Below are positions 48,649-57,827 of a stretch of 64,000 nucleotides of DNA, in pieces. Under the pieces are notes generated by a model, which did not search any database, was not told the origin of the DNA, and saw nothing but the letters and a program-made list of their open reading frames with translations. A program made the translations under genes and the position numbers. The DNA is from an uncultured Anaerolineae bacterium. GTDB lineage: Bacteria; Chloroflexota; Anaerolineae; J036; Brachytrichaceae. The stretch's first letter is position 1. Each line of letters opens with the position of its first letter. The stretch covers positions 85,468 to 149,467 of the forward strand of contig CALHLE010000046.1 in NCBI GenBank assembly GCA_938034415.1, given 5' to 3'.

Positions 48649-50016
48649 TCAGACCATCAGCGCAAACGGTCGCTCGATCAACTGCTTGATGCGCTGCAGG
48701 AAGCGGGCCGCTGGCGCACCGTCCACCACACGATGGTCAAAGGACAGGCTGAGCGTCACGACCGGCCGAGCGACGATGGCATCGTCAGCTGCAACGGCTT
48801 TCTTGGCGATCCGCCCTACGCCCAGGATGGCCGCCTGGGGCAGGTTGATGATCGGCGTGAAGCCGTCCACCTCGAACATGCCCAAGTTGGTAATGGTGAA
48901 CGTGCCATCGCGCAGCTCGTCGGGCGAAACCTGGCCCTCCAGCGTCCGCGCGACCAGTTGGTTCAGCTCATGGTGAATTTGCGCCAACGGCTTTGCGTCG
49001 GCATCGCGCAGCACAGGCACGAGCAGGCCACGCGGCGTATCCACGGCGAGACCGATGTGGATGCCAGAATGCCGCGCGACGCCCGGCTGTCCGGGATCGT
49101 CGGGCAGTGAATCCACCCAACTCGCGTTCATGTAGGGATGCTCCCGCAAGGCGCGGGCGCAAATAGCGACGAGCAAGGTGTTGTAGCTGATCTTCTCGCC
49201 CAACTCGGCGCCGATCTGCTCGCGGGCAATGACGAAGTGCGCGGCGTCGGCCTCGGTGAACAAGGTGACGTGCGGCGCGATCTGCGCATTGGCGGCCAGG
49301 CGCTGCGCAGTGATGCGTCGGGCCGTCGACAGCGGCTGGTAATCGGCAGGGGGAGATTGGAGCGCCGGCTGCGTCGCCCCAATCTCCTCCCTGCGCTCCC
49401 CGCCTGCGACCCGCTGTCCTCGCGCCGCACGCTCAACATCCTCGCGGGTGATGCGACCCTCGGGACCGCTGCCGGCCAAGGAGGAGAGGTCCACGCCTAG
49501 CTCGGCGGCCATGCGCTGCGCAATCGGCGTAGCGCGCAGCGTTTTGGGCTGTCGGCTCTGGGCAAACGACAGGACATCGCGCTCACGAACCGCGCCGTCC
49601 GGGCCGCTGCCGGCTACCTGCGCCAAGTCAACGCCCAGCTCGCCGGCGCGCAACCGTGCGCGCGGCGAAACCGGCCGGCGCGGCTGTTCGGACGACGACG
49701 AGGACGTCCCAGCACGCCTCACCGCCGACGCCTCACCTGCTAATTGAGCGTCCGGAGTCGAGGTCGGAGAATCGGCAGCAATGCGCTGCGCTTCAATCTG
49801 CGCGACCGGCGTCAAACAAGGCACGGTTTGGCCTTCCGGCACAAGGATTCGGACCAGCACCCCCGACTCCGGCGCTTCGTAGTCGAGCGTGGATTTCTCG
49901 GTCTCGAACGTAAACAGCCGCTCGCCTTTGCGCACGAAGTCGCCTTCGCGTTTGTGCCACTGCGCGATGACGCCCTCGGTCATCGTCAGGCCGACCTTCG
50001 GCATTACGACATCCAT
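48649..50016 (-). CDS. Second 2-oxoacid dehydrogenase E2, with tandem subunit-binding domains
   Basis: A 455-residue E2. It begins MDVVMPKVGLTMTEG with a lipoyl domain (Lys41 in ETEKSTLDYEAP). Two full peripheral-subunit-binding domains follow at about 116-150 (SPRARLRAGELGVDLAQV) and 162-198 (ATPIAQRMAAELGVDLSSL). The catalytic domain runs from about 225 to the end with the standard motif FDHRVVDG. The linker at about 208-223 is encoded by an inverted-repeat unit. No E1 or E3 gene is next to it; its partner may be the fused E1 at 42.6 kb, encoded with another E2, or lie elsewhere. The acyl group is unknown. Confidence 0.92.
   Translation of the reverse strand: MDVVMPKVGLTMTEGVIAQWHKREGDFVRKGERLFTFETEKSTLDYEAPESGVLVRILVPEGQTVPCLTPVAQIEAQRIAADSPTSTPDAQLAGEASAVRRAGTSSSSSEQPRRPVSPRARLRAGELGVDLAQVAGSGPDGAVRERDVLSFAQSRQPKTLRATPIAQRMAAELGVDLSSLAGSGPEGRITREDVERAARGQRVAGGERREEIGATQPALQSPPADYQPLSTARRITAQRLAANAQIAPHVTLFTEADAAHFVIAREQIGAELGEKISYNTLLVAICARALREHPYMNASWVDSLPDDPGQPGVARHSGIHIGLAVDTPRGLLVPVLRDADAKPLAQIHHELNQLVARTLEGQVSPDELRDGTFTITNLGMFEVDGFTPIINLPQAAILGVGRIAKKAVAADDAIVARPVVTLSLSFDHRVVDGAPAARFLQRIKQLIERPFALMV
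49347..49393. repeat. Inverted repeat within the second E2 gene
   Basis: GGAGATTGG (49352-49360) is perfectly matched by CCAATCTCC (49379-49387), and the arms extend outward to CAGG/CCTG with one extra base on one side. The 18-nt loop is GC-rich. The unit codes for part of the linker between the second subunit-binding domain and the catalytic core. Confidence 0.6.
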
Positions 50017-50105
50017 AGGCTACAGAGGTCAATCTAGTCGGAGAAGTCGCGCCGATGCGCCTCGTCGCAAAAAGGCATCAAGCGCCGGGAGCGCGAGTCG
50101 CCCGT

Positions 50106-51104
50106 TTAATCCTCGTCAAAGCCCACCACGCTATTGTCGCCGACGTTGAAGCGGCGAGGGCGACCGTGCAGCACGGCATCACGGCCGATCAGGGAATTGG
50201 CCAACACATGATCCACGACCTCTGCGCCGGCTTCGACGATGCTCTCGCGCACCACGCTGCTCTCGATGTGGCATCCTTCGCCAATGGTCACGTGCGGCCC
50301 GATCACGCTGTTAACAATCTTTGCGGTGGGATGGATGTTGACCGGCGGCACGATGACGCACGCGCCGTTGCGCCACGCCCCGCTGTTGTCGTGGCCGTGC
50401 TGAAGCAGGTACCGGTTGGTCTCCAGCACGGTCTGCGATGTGCCGCAATCCAGCCAGACGCTCACCTCCTGTGGGCGCAGCTTCGCCCCGCCCTCGATCA
50501 TGATATTGAGGGCGTCGGCAAGGAAGTACTCGTTCTTGGTCTTGATGCCGCGCCGCATGAGTTCCTCACAGGCTGCCATCAAGCGCTCGGCATCCCTCAC
50601 GTAGTACATGCCGATCACCGCCAACCGGTTCTCCCTCGTGGCCGGCTTCTCGACGAAGCGTGTGATGTAGCCATCCGCGCCGACCTGCACCACGCCGAAG
50701 CGTCGCGGGTCTTCAACCTCTTTGACGTAGATCACGCCATCGCAACTTTCATCGGCCAGCTTAGACAGGTCAGCGTCGGCCAGCGTATCCACAAACACGA
50801 TGAGCGTCGGCCCGCTCACCTTATCGCGCGCAAGCAAGATGGCCGGCGCCTGGCCGTTCAGCTCCTCCTGCTCCACATACTCACCGCGCAGCGACGGATA
50901 CACCGTCTTCACGTAGTGCTCGATCTGTTCGCCCAGGTAACCGACGACGAACACCACCTTGTCCACTTGAGATTCATTGATTAACTTGTCCAGAATGTGA
51001 CCGAGCACCGGCTTGCCAGCCACGCTGACCAGCGGCTTAGGTTTGGAGTATGTGTGCGGCCTTAGCCGCGTACCAAATCCAGCGAGTGGAATGATGACGT
51101 CCAT
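50106..51104 (-). CDS. Sugar-1-phosphate nucleotidyltransferase
   Basis: A 332-residue NDP-sugar pyrophosphorylase that makes an activated sugar from NTP and sugar-1-phosphate. The nucleotide signature is IPLAGFGTRLRPHTYSKPKPL at the N-terminus, and the metal/sugar site follows in FVDTLADADLSKL (the usual DG is DT). The C-terminal third is a left-handed beta-helix (INPTAK-like hexapeptides: NIHPTAKIVNSVIGPHVTIG). Glucose-1-phosphate thymidylyl- or uridylyltransferases are the closest types by eye. It lies 49 nt downstream of gatA and 89 nt upstream of the second E2, all on the minus strand. The nucleotide and sugar are not determined. Confidence 0.85.
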   Translation of the reverse strand: MDVIIPLAGFGTRLRPHTYSKPKPLVSVAGKPVLGHILDKLINESQVDKVVFVVGYLGEQIEHYVKTVYPSLRGEYVEQEELNGQAPAILLARDKVSGPTLIVFVDTLADADLSKLADESCDGVIYVKEVEDPRRFGVVQVGADGYITRFVEKPATRENRLAVIGMYYVRDAERLMAACEELMRRGIKTKNEYFLADALNIMIEGGAKLRPQEVSVWLDCGTSQTVLETNRYLLQHGHDNSGAWRNGACVIVPPVNIHPTAKIVNSVIGPHVTIGEGCHIESSVVRESIVEAGAEVVDHVLANSLIGRDAVLHGRPRRFNVGDNSVVGFDED

Positions 51105-51153
51105 AGTCTGGAGTTAGCGGTCAGGAGTCAGCATACATGGGCCGCTGCAAAGA

Positions 51154-52614
51154 TTAAGGCTCACCTTTCAACCTAGGCTTCTGTAGGTGAAAGTCCGTCG
51201 TCTGCTGGAATATATGCGCGACTTCGAGCACGCGTTGCTCGCCAAACGCCGGGCCGATCAACTGTAAGCCGACAGGCAAACCATCGCGGTCAAAGCCACA
51301 CGGGATGCTGATGCCGCAGATGCCGGCAAGGCTGACCGGCAACGTAAATACGTCGGCCAGATACATCTGGATCGGGTCTTCCGTTTTGGAGCCAAGCGGG
51401 AAGGCAGTCGTTGGCGATACCGGCGCGGCGATGATGTCCACCTGGTTAAAGGCTTGCTCAAAATCGCGCTTGATCAGCGTGCGCACCTTCTGGGCGCGGA
51501 TGTAGTAGGCGTCATAGTAGCCGGCGCTCAAGGCGTATGTGCCCAGCATGATGCGCCGCTTGACCTCTGCGCCAAAGCCCGCGCCGCGCGTCTCCATGTA
51601 AGTGGCGATCAGGTCGCGGCCTTGGACGCGCAAGCCGTATTTCACGCCATCGAAACGCGCAAGGTTGGCTGACGCCTCGGCAGGCGCAATGATGTAATAG
51701 ACCGGCAAACCCAGATGCGTGCGCGGCAGGCTGACCTCACGCACCGCCGCCCCCAGCGACTGGAGATGATCAATCGCCTCGCGCACGCGCTGCGCCACGT
51801 CGGGCTGCATCCCACTGCCGAAATACTCCACCGGCACGCCGACGCGCAGACCGCGCAGCGAATCGCGCGACTCGTCCAGCGCCGCCACATCAATCGGCAC
51901 AACTTCCACCGAGGTGGAGTCAAGCGGATCGCGTCCTTCCATTGCGCGGAGCATGATCGCCGCGTCGCGCGCATCTTTGGTCAGCGCGCCCACCGTGTCC
52001 AGCGAAGACGCAAACGCGATCAGGCCATAGCGAGACACGCGCCCGTAGGAGTTCTTCAGGCCGGTCACGCCGCACAGCGACGCCGGCTGGCGGATGCTGC
52101 CGCCGGTATCGGTGCCCAAAGCCGCGCAGCACAAGTCGGCGGCGACCGCTGCCGCCGACCCGCCCGACGAGCCACCCGGCACGCGCGTTTCGTCCCACGG
52201 GTTGCGCGTCGGGCCAAAGGCCGAATTCTCGGTGGACGAGCCCATGGCAAACTCGTCGCAGTTCAGCTTGCCGAGGAAGACGGCGCCCAGCGCGCGCAGT
52301 CGGGCGACGGCCGTAGCGTCCCAACTCGGCGTGTAGTCGGCGAGGATCTTCGAGCCAGCGGTGGTGCGCATGTCGCGCGTAGAAAGCACATCCTTGATCG
52401 CGATCGGCACGCCCAGCAGCGGCGTATCCTCGCCGCGCGCCATGCGCGCATCGGCGTCACGCGCCATCGCCAGCGCCGCCTCATCGGCCACGGTCAAATA
52501 AGCATTCAAACACGGGTTTAGCGCGTGGATGCGCTCGAGAAACGCGCGCGTCAGCTCCACCGCCGAGACCTCACGCCGTCGCAGGCGCTCACGGGCAGCG
52601 TGCACGGTAAGCAT
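51154..52614 (-). CDS. gatA: Asp/Glu-tRNA(Asn/Gln) amidotransferase subunit A
   Basis: A 486-residue amidase-signature enzyme. The catalytic Lys-cisSer-Ser set is visible as VPIAIKDVL and [15 protein letters not shown]...[12 protein letters not shown]. As part of GatCAB it releases ammonia from glutamine to amidate Glu-tRNA(Gln) or Asp-tRNA(Asn). The presence of gatC 86 nt upstream supports this over a general amidase. gatB is not in the window. Length is normal. No Shine-Dalgarno sequence is obvious before the ATG. Confidence 0.95.
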   Translation of the reverse strand: MLTVHAARERLRRREVSAVELTRAFLERIHALNPCLNAYLTVADEAALAMARDADARMARGEDTPLLGVPIAIKDVLSTRDMRTTAGSKILADYTPSWDATAVARLRALGAVFLGKLNCDEFAMGSSTENSAFGPTRNPWDETRVPGGSSGGSAAAVAADLCCAALGTDTGGSIRQPASLCGVTGLKNSYGRVSRYGLIAFASSLDTVGALTKDARDAAIMLRAMEGRDPLDSTSVEVVPIDVAALDESRDSLRGLRVGVPVEYFGSGMQPDVAQRVREAIDHLQSLGAAVREVSLPRTHLGLPVYYIIAPAEASANLARFDGVKYGLRVQGRDLIATYMETRGAGFGAEVKRRIMLGTYALSAGYYDAYYIRAQKVRTLIKRDFEQAFNQVDIIAAPVSPTTAFPLGSKTEDPIQMYLADVFTLPVSLAGICGISIPCGFDRDGLPVGLQLIGPAFGEQRVLEVAHIFQQTTDFHLQKPRLKGEP

Positions 52615-52700
52615 AGAAAATCGAGAACCGGAAGGCGCAGACGCCGGAGATCAAGCGTGCGGCAGATCGAATCCGATGCCCCACGCATGACCGTTTGACG

Positions 52701-52997
52701 TCATTCGTCGTCGAAGGTAGCTTGCACAACGAAGCTGACGCCGTCCGTGTCGGGCGCATTGCGCAGCGCATCGGCGCGCGGCAAGCCGGCAACTATCTCG
52801 TCGCCCTCGCGCATTACGCTGTGCACCGCCAGCACGCTGGCGGTGGGCGGGATATCTTCGACATCCAGCTCGGCCAGTTGCGCGGCGTAGTCGAGGATGG
52901 CGGAGAGCTGGCTCGCGTAGCGAGCTTTCTCGCTTTCGCTGAGCGCCAGCCGCGCGAGCCAGGCGATGCGTTCGACCTCGGCGACCGTGAGCATCAC
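52701..52997 (-). CDS. gatC: Asp/Glu-tRNA(Asn/Gln) amidotransferase subunit C
   Basis: A 98-residue GatC, the small subunit that wraps around GatA and GatB. Family features are EVERIAWLARLALSESEK at the N-terminus and the acidic middle QLAELDVEDIPP, then LRNAPDTDG. Its ATG overlaps the bactofilin stop (ATGA), so translation is coupled. gatA follows after 86 nt. The extra few residues at the C-terminus (VVQATFDDE) are usual variation. Confidence 0.9.
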   Translation of the reverse strand: MMLTVAEVERIAWLARLALSESEKARYASQLSAILDYAAQLAELDVEDIPPTASVLAVHSVMREGDEIVAGLPRADALRNAPDTDGVSFVVQATFDDE

Positions 52998-53506
52998 GAC
53001 TCGTCCACTTCGCCTTCGATGGCGGCAACGGGGCGAGGTGACGCGATGCGCGGCGGCTCAAAGGCCGGCGGTTCAACGTCGCCGGCCATGTTGGTGTTGC
53101 CGCGCAGATAAGCGCCCTCGTGCAGCAGCATGCTGTTCACGTTCAGGTCGCCCCACACCTTGCCGGTCTCGGTGATCTCAACCTTGTTGGCGGTGATGTT
53201 GCCCTTGACCTGGCCGGAAATGATGACGTTGTAGGCCTGAATCTCGGCGACTACGCGCGCCGACTCCGCGACGATTAGATTGCCGGTCGCCTGCAAGTTG
53301 CCTTCAAAGATGCCCTCAATACGGATGCCGCCGTCGCTCTGCAACGTGCCGGTCAGCCTGCAATTCGGGCCGATGACGGTCTCGATCTTCGGCGTGGTGT
53401 TCGCGGCGATCGGAATGGCTTGGGCAGTCGCATTCACCTGACTGCCCTGGTAAGACGATTGCGGTTGTTGTGGCTGTTGTGGTGCACTCTTGTCCCTTCC
53501 AAACAT
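52994..53506 (-). CDS. Bactofilin
   Basis: A 170-residue polymer-forming cytoskeletal protein. The short N-terminus is Gln/Pro-rich (SAPQQPQQPQ). The core is a right-handed beta-helix of short repeats, with ETVIGPNCRLTGTLQSDGGI, GIFEGNLQATGNLIVAESA and VSGQVKGNITANKV-type turns. Bactofilins polymerise without nucleotide and organise wall synthesis or cell shape. The start at 53506 has GAGGA about 12 nt upstream and gives the typical MFGR opening. It overlaps gatC by 4 nt and lies 73 nt after the FtsB-like gene. Confidence 0.9.
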   Translation of the reverse strand: MFGRDKSAPQQPQQPQSSYQGSQVNATAQAIPIAANTTPKIETVIGPNCRLTGTLQSDGGIRIEGIFEGNLQATGNLIVAESARVVAEIQAYNVIISGQVKGNITANKVEITETGKVWGDLNVNSMLLHEGAYLRGNTNMAGDVEPPAFEPPRIASPRPVAAIEGEVDES

Positions 53507-53579
53507 GATATTTCGTTGATCCTCCTCGCATCTGACGCATGAAATGATGCGTTGACGCAGGTACCTAGGTGTGTGCGCG

Positions 53580-53945
53580 TCACTTGAGAAAGTCTTCCCA
53601 CCATAAACGGGTGGGCGCATGCGTCAAGGGCGGCACAACGACGACCTCGCCTTCTTTGCTCCAACGCGCTTGCACGCGCGCCCACTCCTCGACAAAAGGC
53701 TCGCTGCGCGCGTAGTCGAGTGCGGCGCGCAAGCCGACCAGTTTGGCCTCCGCCATGTTCACTTCTCGCCTCATGCGCTCGACTTCGGCCCGCATGCGCG
53801 CTTCGGCTTGCAGGCGCGATGCAATGTTGAACGCCAACGGCAACGACAGCAGCAGTGCGCCAATCGAAAACCAGACCAGCAAGCGATTCACTGCGGAGGG
53901 CAAGGAGATTCGATCGAACCGGCGAGGCGCGCGTGGTTGAGCCAT
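53580..53945 (-). CDS. Septum formation initiator (FtsB/DivIC-like) protein
   Basis: A 121-residue bitopic membrane protein. A basic N-terminus (RAPRRFDRIS) is followed by one membrane helix (LLVWFSIGALLLSLPLAF, about 22-39) and a coiled coil (about 45-80, RLQAEARMRAEVERMRREVNMAEAKL). The end includes the GExVVVVPP-type motif seen in this family. It probably joins the divisome outside the membrane. It begins 23 nt after the tRNA-Leu gene on the same strand and may share its promoter. Confidence 0.8.
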   Translation of the reverse strand: MAQPRAPRRFDRISLPSAVNRLLVWFSIGALLLSLPLAFNIASRLQAEARMRAEVERMRREVNMAEAKLVGLRAALDYARSEPFVEEWARVQARWSKEGEVVVVPPLTHAPTRLWWEDFLK

Positions 53946-53968
53946 GTCTGCTGATCCGGAATCAAAGA

Positions 53969-54052
<84 letters not shown>

Positions 54053-54064
54053 TAAACATTCCGA

Positions 54065-54070
54065 ATTATA
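54065..54070 (-). promoter_or_regulatory. TATAAT -10 box of tRNA-Leu
   Basis: A perfect TATAAT on the minus strand lies 12 nt upstream of the mature tRNA 5' end. The -35 position is not conserved, as elsewhere in this window. It may also serve the FtsB-like gene downstream. Confidence 0.6.
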
Positions 54071-54138
54071 CACAAATCCGCGCGACTCTGGCCGAGGGCC
54101 GAGGCCGAGCGCCGCGATTGCAGTACGATTGCGCCGGC

Positions 54139-54651
54139 ATGGAACTCCCACCTACTGAGTCGCGCAAGGCGCGCTGCCAAACTTTCCCCGCCGCCGGCGA
54201 ACGCGCCGCATTGTGGTACTTTCCACAACTGACCGGCGGTACGCTGCGGGTGCTGCGCAACGCGCTGTGCATCTACGCTGCGCGCATCGCGCCCGGCTTC
54301 GGCATCAAGCGCGCGCTGCTCCGGCTGACCGGCGCGCAGATTGCCCTGCACGCGGCCATCGGCCTGGGCGTGACGCTGGACATCTTCTTCCCGCAAGACA
54401 TCACCATCGAGGACGATGCGACAGTGGGCTACAACACGACGATCCTGGCCCATGAATTCATGCGCTACGAATGGCGGCGTGGGCCGGTGCGCATTTGCCG
54501 AGGCGCGACGATCGGCGCAAACTGCACCGTGCTGCCCGGCGTGATCGTCGGGGAGGGCGCTACGGTGAGCGCGATGAGCCTGGTCAACCGCGATGTGCCG
54601 CCCGGCGCCTTTGTCGGCGGCGTGCCGATTCGCCTGCTGCGCGAGCGTTAA
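54139..54651 (+). CDS. Left-handed beta-helix acyltransferase (MaaT/WbbJ type)
   Basis: A 170-residue hexapeptide-repeat transferase, likely acetyl-CoA dependent. The C-terminal half shows the imperfect hexapeptides ITIEDDATVGYNTTILAHEF, then ATIGANCTVLPGVIVGEGATVSAMSLV, ending with the usual VPPGAFVGGVPIRLL. The His in LAHEF corresponds to the catalytic His of maltose or chloramphenicol acetyltransferase relatives. A TACGAT box lies 9 nt before the ATG. It is divergent from tRNA-Leu and 80 nt before rhaM. The acceptor is unknown, perhaps a sugar of the envelope. Confidence 0.8.
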   Translation: MELPPTESRKARCQTFPAAGERAALWYFPQLTGGTLRVLRNALCIYAARIAPGFGIKRALLRLTGAQIALHAAIGLGVTLDIFFPQDITIEDDATVGYNTTILAHEFMRYEWRRGPVRICRGATIGANCTVLPGVIVGEGATVSAMSLVNRDVPPGAFVGGVPIRLLRER

Positions 54652-54731
54652 AGTTCTTGGATCGTCATCTTGGCATCTTGCTTCCAACGCGGTTAAACTT
54701 CGCATTAGAAAACTCACCCAGGAGGCTCATC

Positions 54732-55052
54732 ATGCAACGCGTCGGCTTCGTGCTCAAGGTCAAGCCGGACATGATCGAAGAATACAAGCGCCGCCACAAA
54801 GCGGTCTGGCCGGAGATGCTGGATGCCCTGCGCGAGACCGGCTGGCACAACTACTCGATCTTCATGCGCGATGACGGCACGCTGTTCTTTTACGTCGAGA
54901 CGCCTGACTTTCAAGCTGCGCTAGATGGCATGGCGCGGAAGGAAGTGAACGCGCGCTGGCAGGAATACATGAAGGACTTCTTCGAAGATACCGGCGGCAG
55001 GCACGCCGACCAGAGCTTCGTCATGTTAGAAGAGGTTTTTCATCTGGATTGA
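54732..55052 (+). CDS. rhaM: L-rhamnose mutarotase
   Basis: A 106-residue protein that interconverts alpha- and beta-L-rhamnose before isomerisation. It shows the family pattern RVGFVLKVKPDMIEEYKRRH, VWPEML, GWHNYSIF and FYVETPDFQAAL, with the catalytic Tyr/His region present, and the C-terminal LEEVFHLD. AGGAGG lies 6 nt before the ATG. It heads the rhamnose genes and is 33 nt upstream of the isomerase gene. Confidence 0.9.
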   Translation: MQRVGFVLKVKPDMIEEYKRRHKAVWPEMLDALRETGWHNYSIFMRDDGTLFFYVETPDFQAALDGMARKEVNARWQEYMKDFFEDTGGRHADQSFVMLEEVFHLD

Positions 55053-55085
55053 CGACCGATGACCCAATCCGCGGATAGAGAAACG

Positions 55086-56297
55086 ATGTCGGACTACCAA
55101 CATCTCGCCGACCAACTCGCATCAAAAGGCCTTGACGTCGAGGCCGTCAAAGCGCAACTGAAGGCGCAGAAGATCGAGCTGCCGTCGTGGGGCTTCGCAA
55201 ACACCGGCACGCGCTTCAAGACCTACGCCTGGCCCGGCGCAGCGCGGAACATCTACGAGAAGCTGGCCGACGCCGGCTTCGTCCACAAGCTCACCGGCGT
55301 CTGCCCCACCGTCGCCATCCACATCCCCTGGGACAAGGTGAAGGACTGGGACGACCTGGTCGAGTATGCCGAGGCGCAAGGGGTCGCCATCGGCGCGGTG
55401 AACACCAACACCTTCCAAGCCGACCGCTACAAGTGGGGCAGCATCACCAACGCCGATCCGGCTGTCCGCCGGGCGGCGCTGGATCACCACCTGGAATGCA
55501 TCGAGATCGCCAAGCGCGTCGGCTCGCACGCGATCAGCCTGTGGTATGGCGATGGCACCAACTACGCCGGCCAGGAGTCGTTCGTCGAGCGCCGCCACCG
55601 CATGATCGCCTTCCTCAAAGAGGTCTATGCCGCCCTGCCCGGCCACATGCGCATGCTGATCGAGTACAAGCTCTACGAGCCGGCCTTCTACCACACCGAC
55701 CTCGCCGATTGGGGCCAGGCCTACGCCGTGTGCATCAAGCTTGGCCCGCAGGCGCAGGTGCTGGTGGACCTCGGCCACCACGCGCAAGGGGTCAACATCG
55801 AACACATCGTCGCCACGCTGCTCGACGAAGGCAAGCTGGGCGGCTTCCACTTCAACAATCGCAAATACGGCGACGATGACCTCATCGTCGGCACAATCAA
55901 CCCGCTGGAGATGTTCCTGATCTTCAACGAGCTGGTGGCGGCCGGCGATGCCGCGAAGGATGTGGCCTACATGATTGACCAGAGCCACGTGATCGAGCCA
56001 AAGATCGAGGCCATGGTGCAGTCGGTGATCAACATCCAGACGGCCTACGCCAAGGCGCTGATCGTGGATCGCGCCCGCTTGCGCGAACGGCAAGACGCGC
56101 GCGACGTGCTGGGCGCGCATCGCACGCTGATGGATGCCTTCGAGACCGACGTGCGGCCGCTGCTGGCGCGGGTGCGTGAGGAGATGGGACTGCATCCCGA
56201 CCCAATCGCCGCGCTGCGTCAGAGCGGCTACGAACAAAAAATCGCTGCCGAGCGCGGCGTCAGCGAGGTCGGCGGCGGATATCCAGAGGGGGATTAA
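55086..56297 (+). CDS. rhaI: L-rhamnose isomerase (RhaI type)
   Basis: A 403-residue sugar isomerase that turns L-rhamnose into L-rhamnulose. The sequence fits the RhaI type found outside enterobacteria rather than RhaA. Signs are [37 protein letters not shown], the metal-site regions [40 protein letters not shown] and [14 protein letters not shown]. The ATG at 55086 begins MSDYQHLAD; one nine codons upstream is also possible. It is followed by the DUF429-like gene after 31 nt. It works between rhaM and the fused aldolase gene; a rhamnulokinase gene is not in the window. Confidence 0.92.
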   Translation: MSDYQHLADQLASKGLDVEAVKAQLKAQKIELPSWGFANTGTRFKTYAWPGAARNIYEKLADAGFVHKLTGVCPTVAIHIPWDKVKDWDDLVEYAEAQGVAIGAVNTNTFQADRYKWGSITNADPAVRRAALDHHLECIEIAKRVGSHAISLWYGDGTNYAGQESFVERRHRMIAFLKEVYAALPGHMRMLIEYKLYEPAFYHTDLADWGQAYAVCIKLGPQAQVLVDLGHHAQGVNIEHIVATLLDEGKLGGFHFNNRKYGDDDLIVGTINPLEMFLIFNELVAAGDAAKDVAYMIDQSHVIEPKIEAMVQSVINIQTAYAKALIVDRARLRERQDARDVLGAHRTLMDAFETDVRPLLARVREEMGLHPDPIAALRQSGYEQKIAAERGVSEVGGGYPEGD

Positions 56298-56328
56298 GCT
56301 GACCGACCACGTCGCTCGTTAGTGAACG

Positions 56329-57132
56329 ATGATGGCATGCGAGCCAGCGTCACCTCCTTTCACCCGCTTCATCGGCATAGACTACTCCGGCGCGCAGACG
56401 CCCACGTCGAGCCTGCCCGGCCTGCGCGTTTACCTGGCCGAGGGCGACGCTCCGCCGGCTGAAGTGCTCCCCCCGCCCGGCCGGCGCAAGCACTGGACGC
56501 GCCGCGGCGTGGCCGAATGGCTCGCTTGCCAATTGCGCGATGGCCCACCTGCGCTGGTCGGGATTGACCATGGCTTCTCTTTTCCGTTGCAGTACTTTCA
56601 GAAATACAACCTACCAATGGACTGGCCGGCCTTCCTCGACGACTTCCATTGCCACTGGCCGACCGACGAAGACGGAACCTCCGTAGACTTCGTGCGCGAG
56701 GGGCGCTGCGGCAACGGCGCAGCGCGCACAGGCAGCCCGCGCTGGCGTCGGCTGTGCGACATCCGCGCCGGCGCGGCCAAATCGGTCTTCCACTTCGACG
56801 TACAGGGCAGCGTCGCCAAGTCCACCCACGCCGGCCTGCCGTGGCTGCGCCATCTGCGCCGACGGCTCGGCGCGCGCATTCACTTCTGGCCATTCGACGG
56901 CTGGGATGTCCTACCCGGTCGCTCGCTCGTCGCCGAGGTGTATCCGAGTTTGTGGCGCGCCCACTGGCCGAGCGACGGCCGCACGCCCGACCAGCACGAC
57001 GCCTATGTGGTTGCAGCATGGCTGCAACAGGTCGCGCGCGACGGCGCGCTCGACGGCTTCCTACGTCCCGCGCTCACGCCAGAGGAGCGCGCCGTCGCCG
57101 AGATCGAGGGATGGATCTTAGGCGTGAAGTGA
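56329..57132 (+). CDS. DUF429-like protein with RNase H-like fold
   Basis: A 267-residue protein. Signs of an RNase H-like fold of the DUF429 kind are FIGIDYSGAQ near the N-terminus, VGIDHGFSFP, VAEVYPSLW and the late DQHDAYVVAAWL, which place acidic residues at about the positions used by such nucleases. The middle has a long region without known motif. It is likely soluble. It ends in a 4-nt overlap (GTGA) with the uracil-DNA-glycosylase-like gene, so the two are coupled. Their place between rhaI and the rhamnulose aldolase gene is unexplained. Nuclease activity is an inference from fold, not shown. Confidence 0.6.
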   Translation: MMACEPASPPFTRFIGIDYSGAQTPTSSLPGLRVYLAEGDAPPAEVLPPPGRRKHWTRRGVAEWLACQLRDGPPALVGIDHGFSFPLQYFQKYNLPMDWPAFLDDFHCHWPTDEDGTSVDFVREGRCGNGAARTGSPRWRRLCDIRAGAAKSVFHFDVQGSVAKSTHAGLPWLRHLRRRLGARIHFWPFDGWDVLPGRSLVAEVYPSLWRAHWPSDGRTPDQHDAYVVAAWLQQVARDGALDGFLRPALTPEERAVAEIEGWILGVK

Positions 57133-57758
57133 GCGACCCGCGCCTGCGCGCGTTGCTCGTGGCATTGACTCGGCCGGCGGCTCCGCTGTCGCATGCGTTC
57201 AACCCATACGCCGAACGCTGCCCGAATTTGGACGCGCCAGACGCACCGCGCATCCGCCTGGCCAACCTGGCATGCTATCTGAGTGAGCGCCGGAACGCCT
57301 CCATCGCGCTGATCGGCGAAGCAGCCGGCTATCGCGGCTGCCGCTTTACCGGCATCCCGTTCGCTGCTGAAGCGCAACTGCTCGAATGGCAAAATCCCGG
57401 CTACCGCACCACCAGTTCGCGCGGCCGCTACGACGAACGATCCGCGCGCTGCGTCTGGCGCATTATCGGCGCGCGCAGCGACGTGGTCTGCTGGAACGCC
57501 TTCCCCTGGCACCCGCACAAACCCGGCCGGCCGTTGTCGAATCGCCCGCCTTCGGCGGCGGAATTGCGCGTTGGTGGTCTCGTGCTTGAGCGCTTTCTGG
57601 AGTGGAAGCAGCCGGAGCGCGTCATCGCCGTCGGTCGCGCTGCCGAGCGCGCGCTGCGTATGCTCGACATGACGACGACCTACGTCCGGCATCCATCGCA
57701 CGGCGGCCAGCGCCACTTTGAAAGCGCGATACACTCACTGCTAGGAGCGATGCGCTGA
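57129..57758 (+). CDS. Uracil-DNA-glycosylase-superfamily protein
   Basis: A 209-residue protein of the UDG superfamily. Motif A-like ALIGEAAGYRGCRFTGIPF and the C-terminal motif B-like TTYVRHPSHGG are recognisable, with NAFPWHPH in between. The family removes uracil or other deaminated bases from DNA, but several branches have other roles. The GTG start overlaps the DUF429 stop by 4 nt; an ATG 18 nt upstream is possible too. Coupled translation suggests a joint function. Apart from context it has no link to rhamnose. Confidence 0.7.
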   Translation: MSDPRLRALLVALTRPAAPLSHAFNPYAERCPNLDAPDAPRIRLANLACYLSERRNASIALIGEAAGYRGCRFTGIPFAAEAQLLEWQNPGYRTTSSRGRYDERSARCVWRIIGARSDVVCWNAFPWHPHKPGRPLSNRPPSAAELRVGGLVLERFLEWKQPERVIAVGRAAERALRMLDMTTTYVRHPSHGGQRHFESAIHSLLGAMR

Positions 57759-57779
57759 GAACAGAAGACGCAGGACGCG

Positions 57780-57811
57780 CAACGTGTAACCTGCAACTTG
57801 CAACGTACAAC
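57780..57811. repeat. Short imperfect direct repeats in the spacer before the aldolase gene
   Basis: CAACGTGTAAC and CAACGTACAAC (9 of 11 identical) flank CTGCAACTTG. Similar short repeated words occur in other spacers: GGAGTTAGC/GGAGTCAGC at 51110-51132 and CATCTTG twice at 54666-54680. No function is evident. Confidence 0.5.
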
Positions 57812-57827
57812 CAGTAACACAAAGAAC

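Noticed and set aside
57111..57132. Possible frameshift joining the DUF429-like and UDG-like frames
   Set aside because: Both proteins are complete domains with their own ends, and GTGA overlap explains the frame change as normal coupling.
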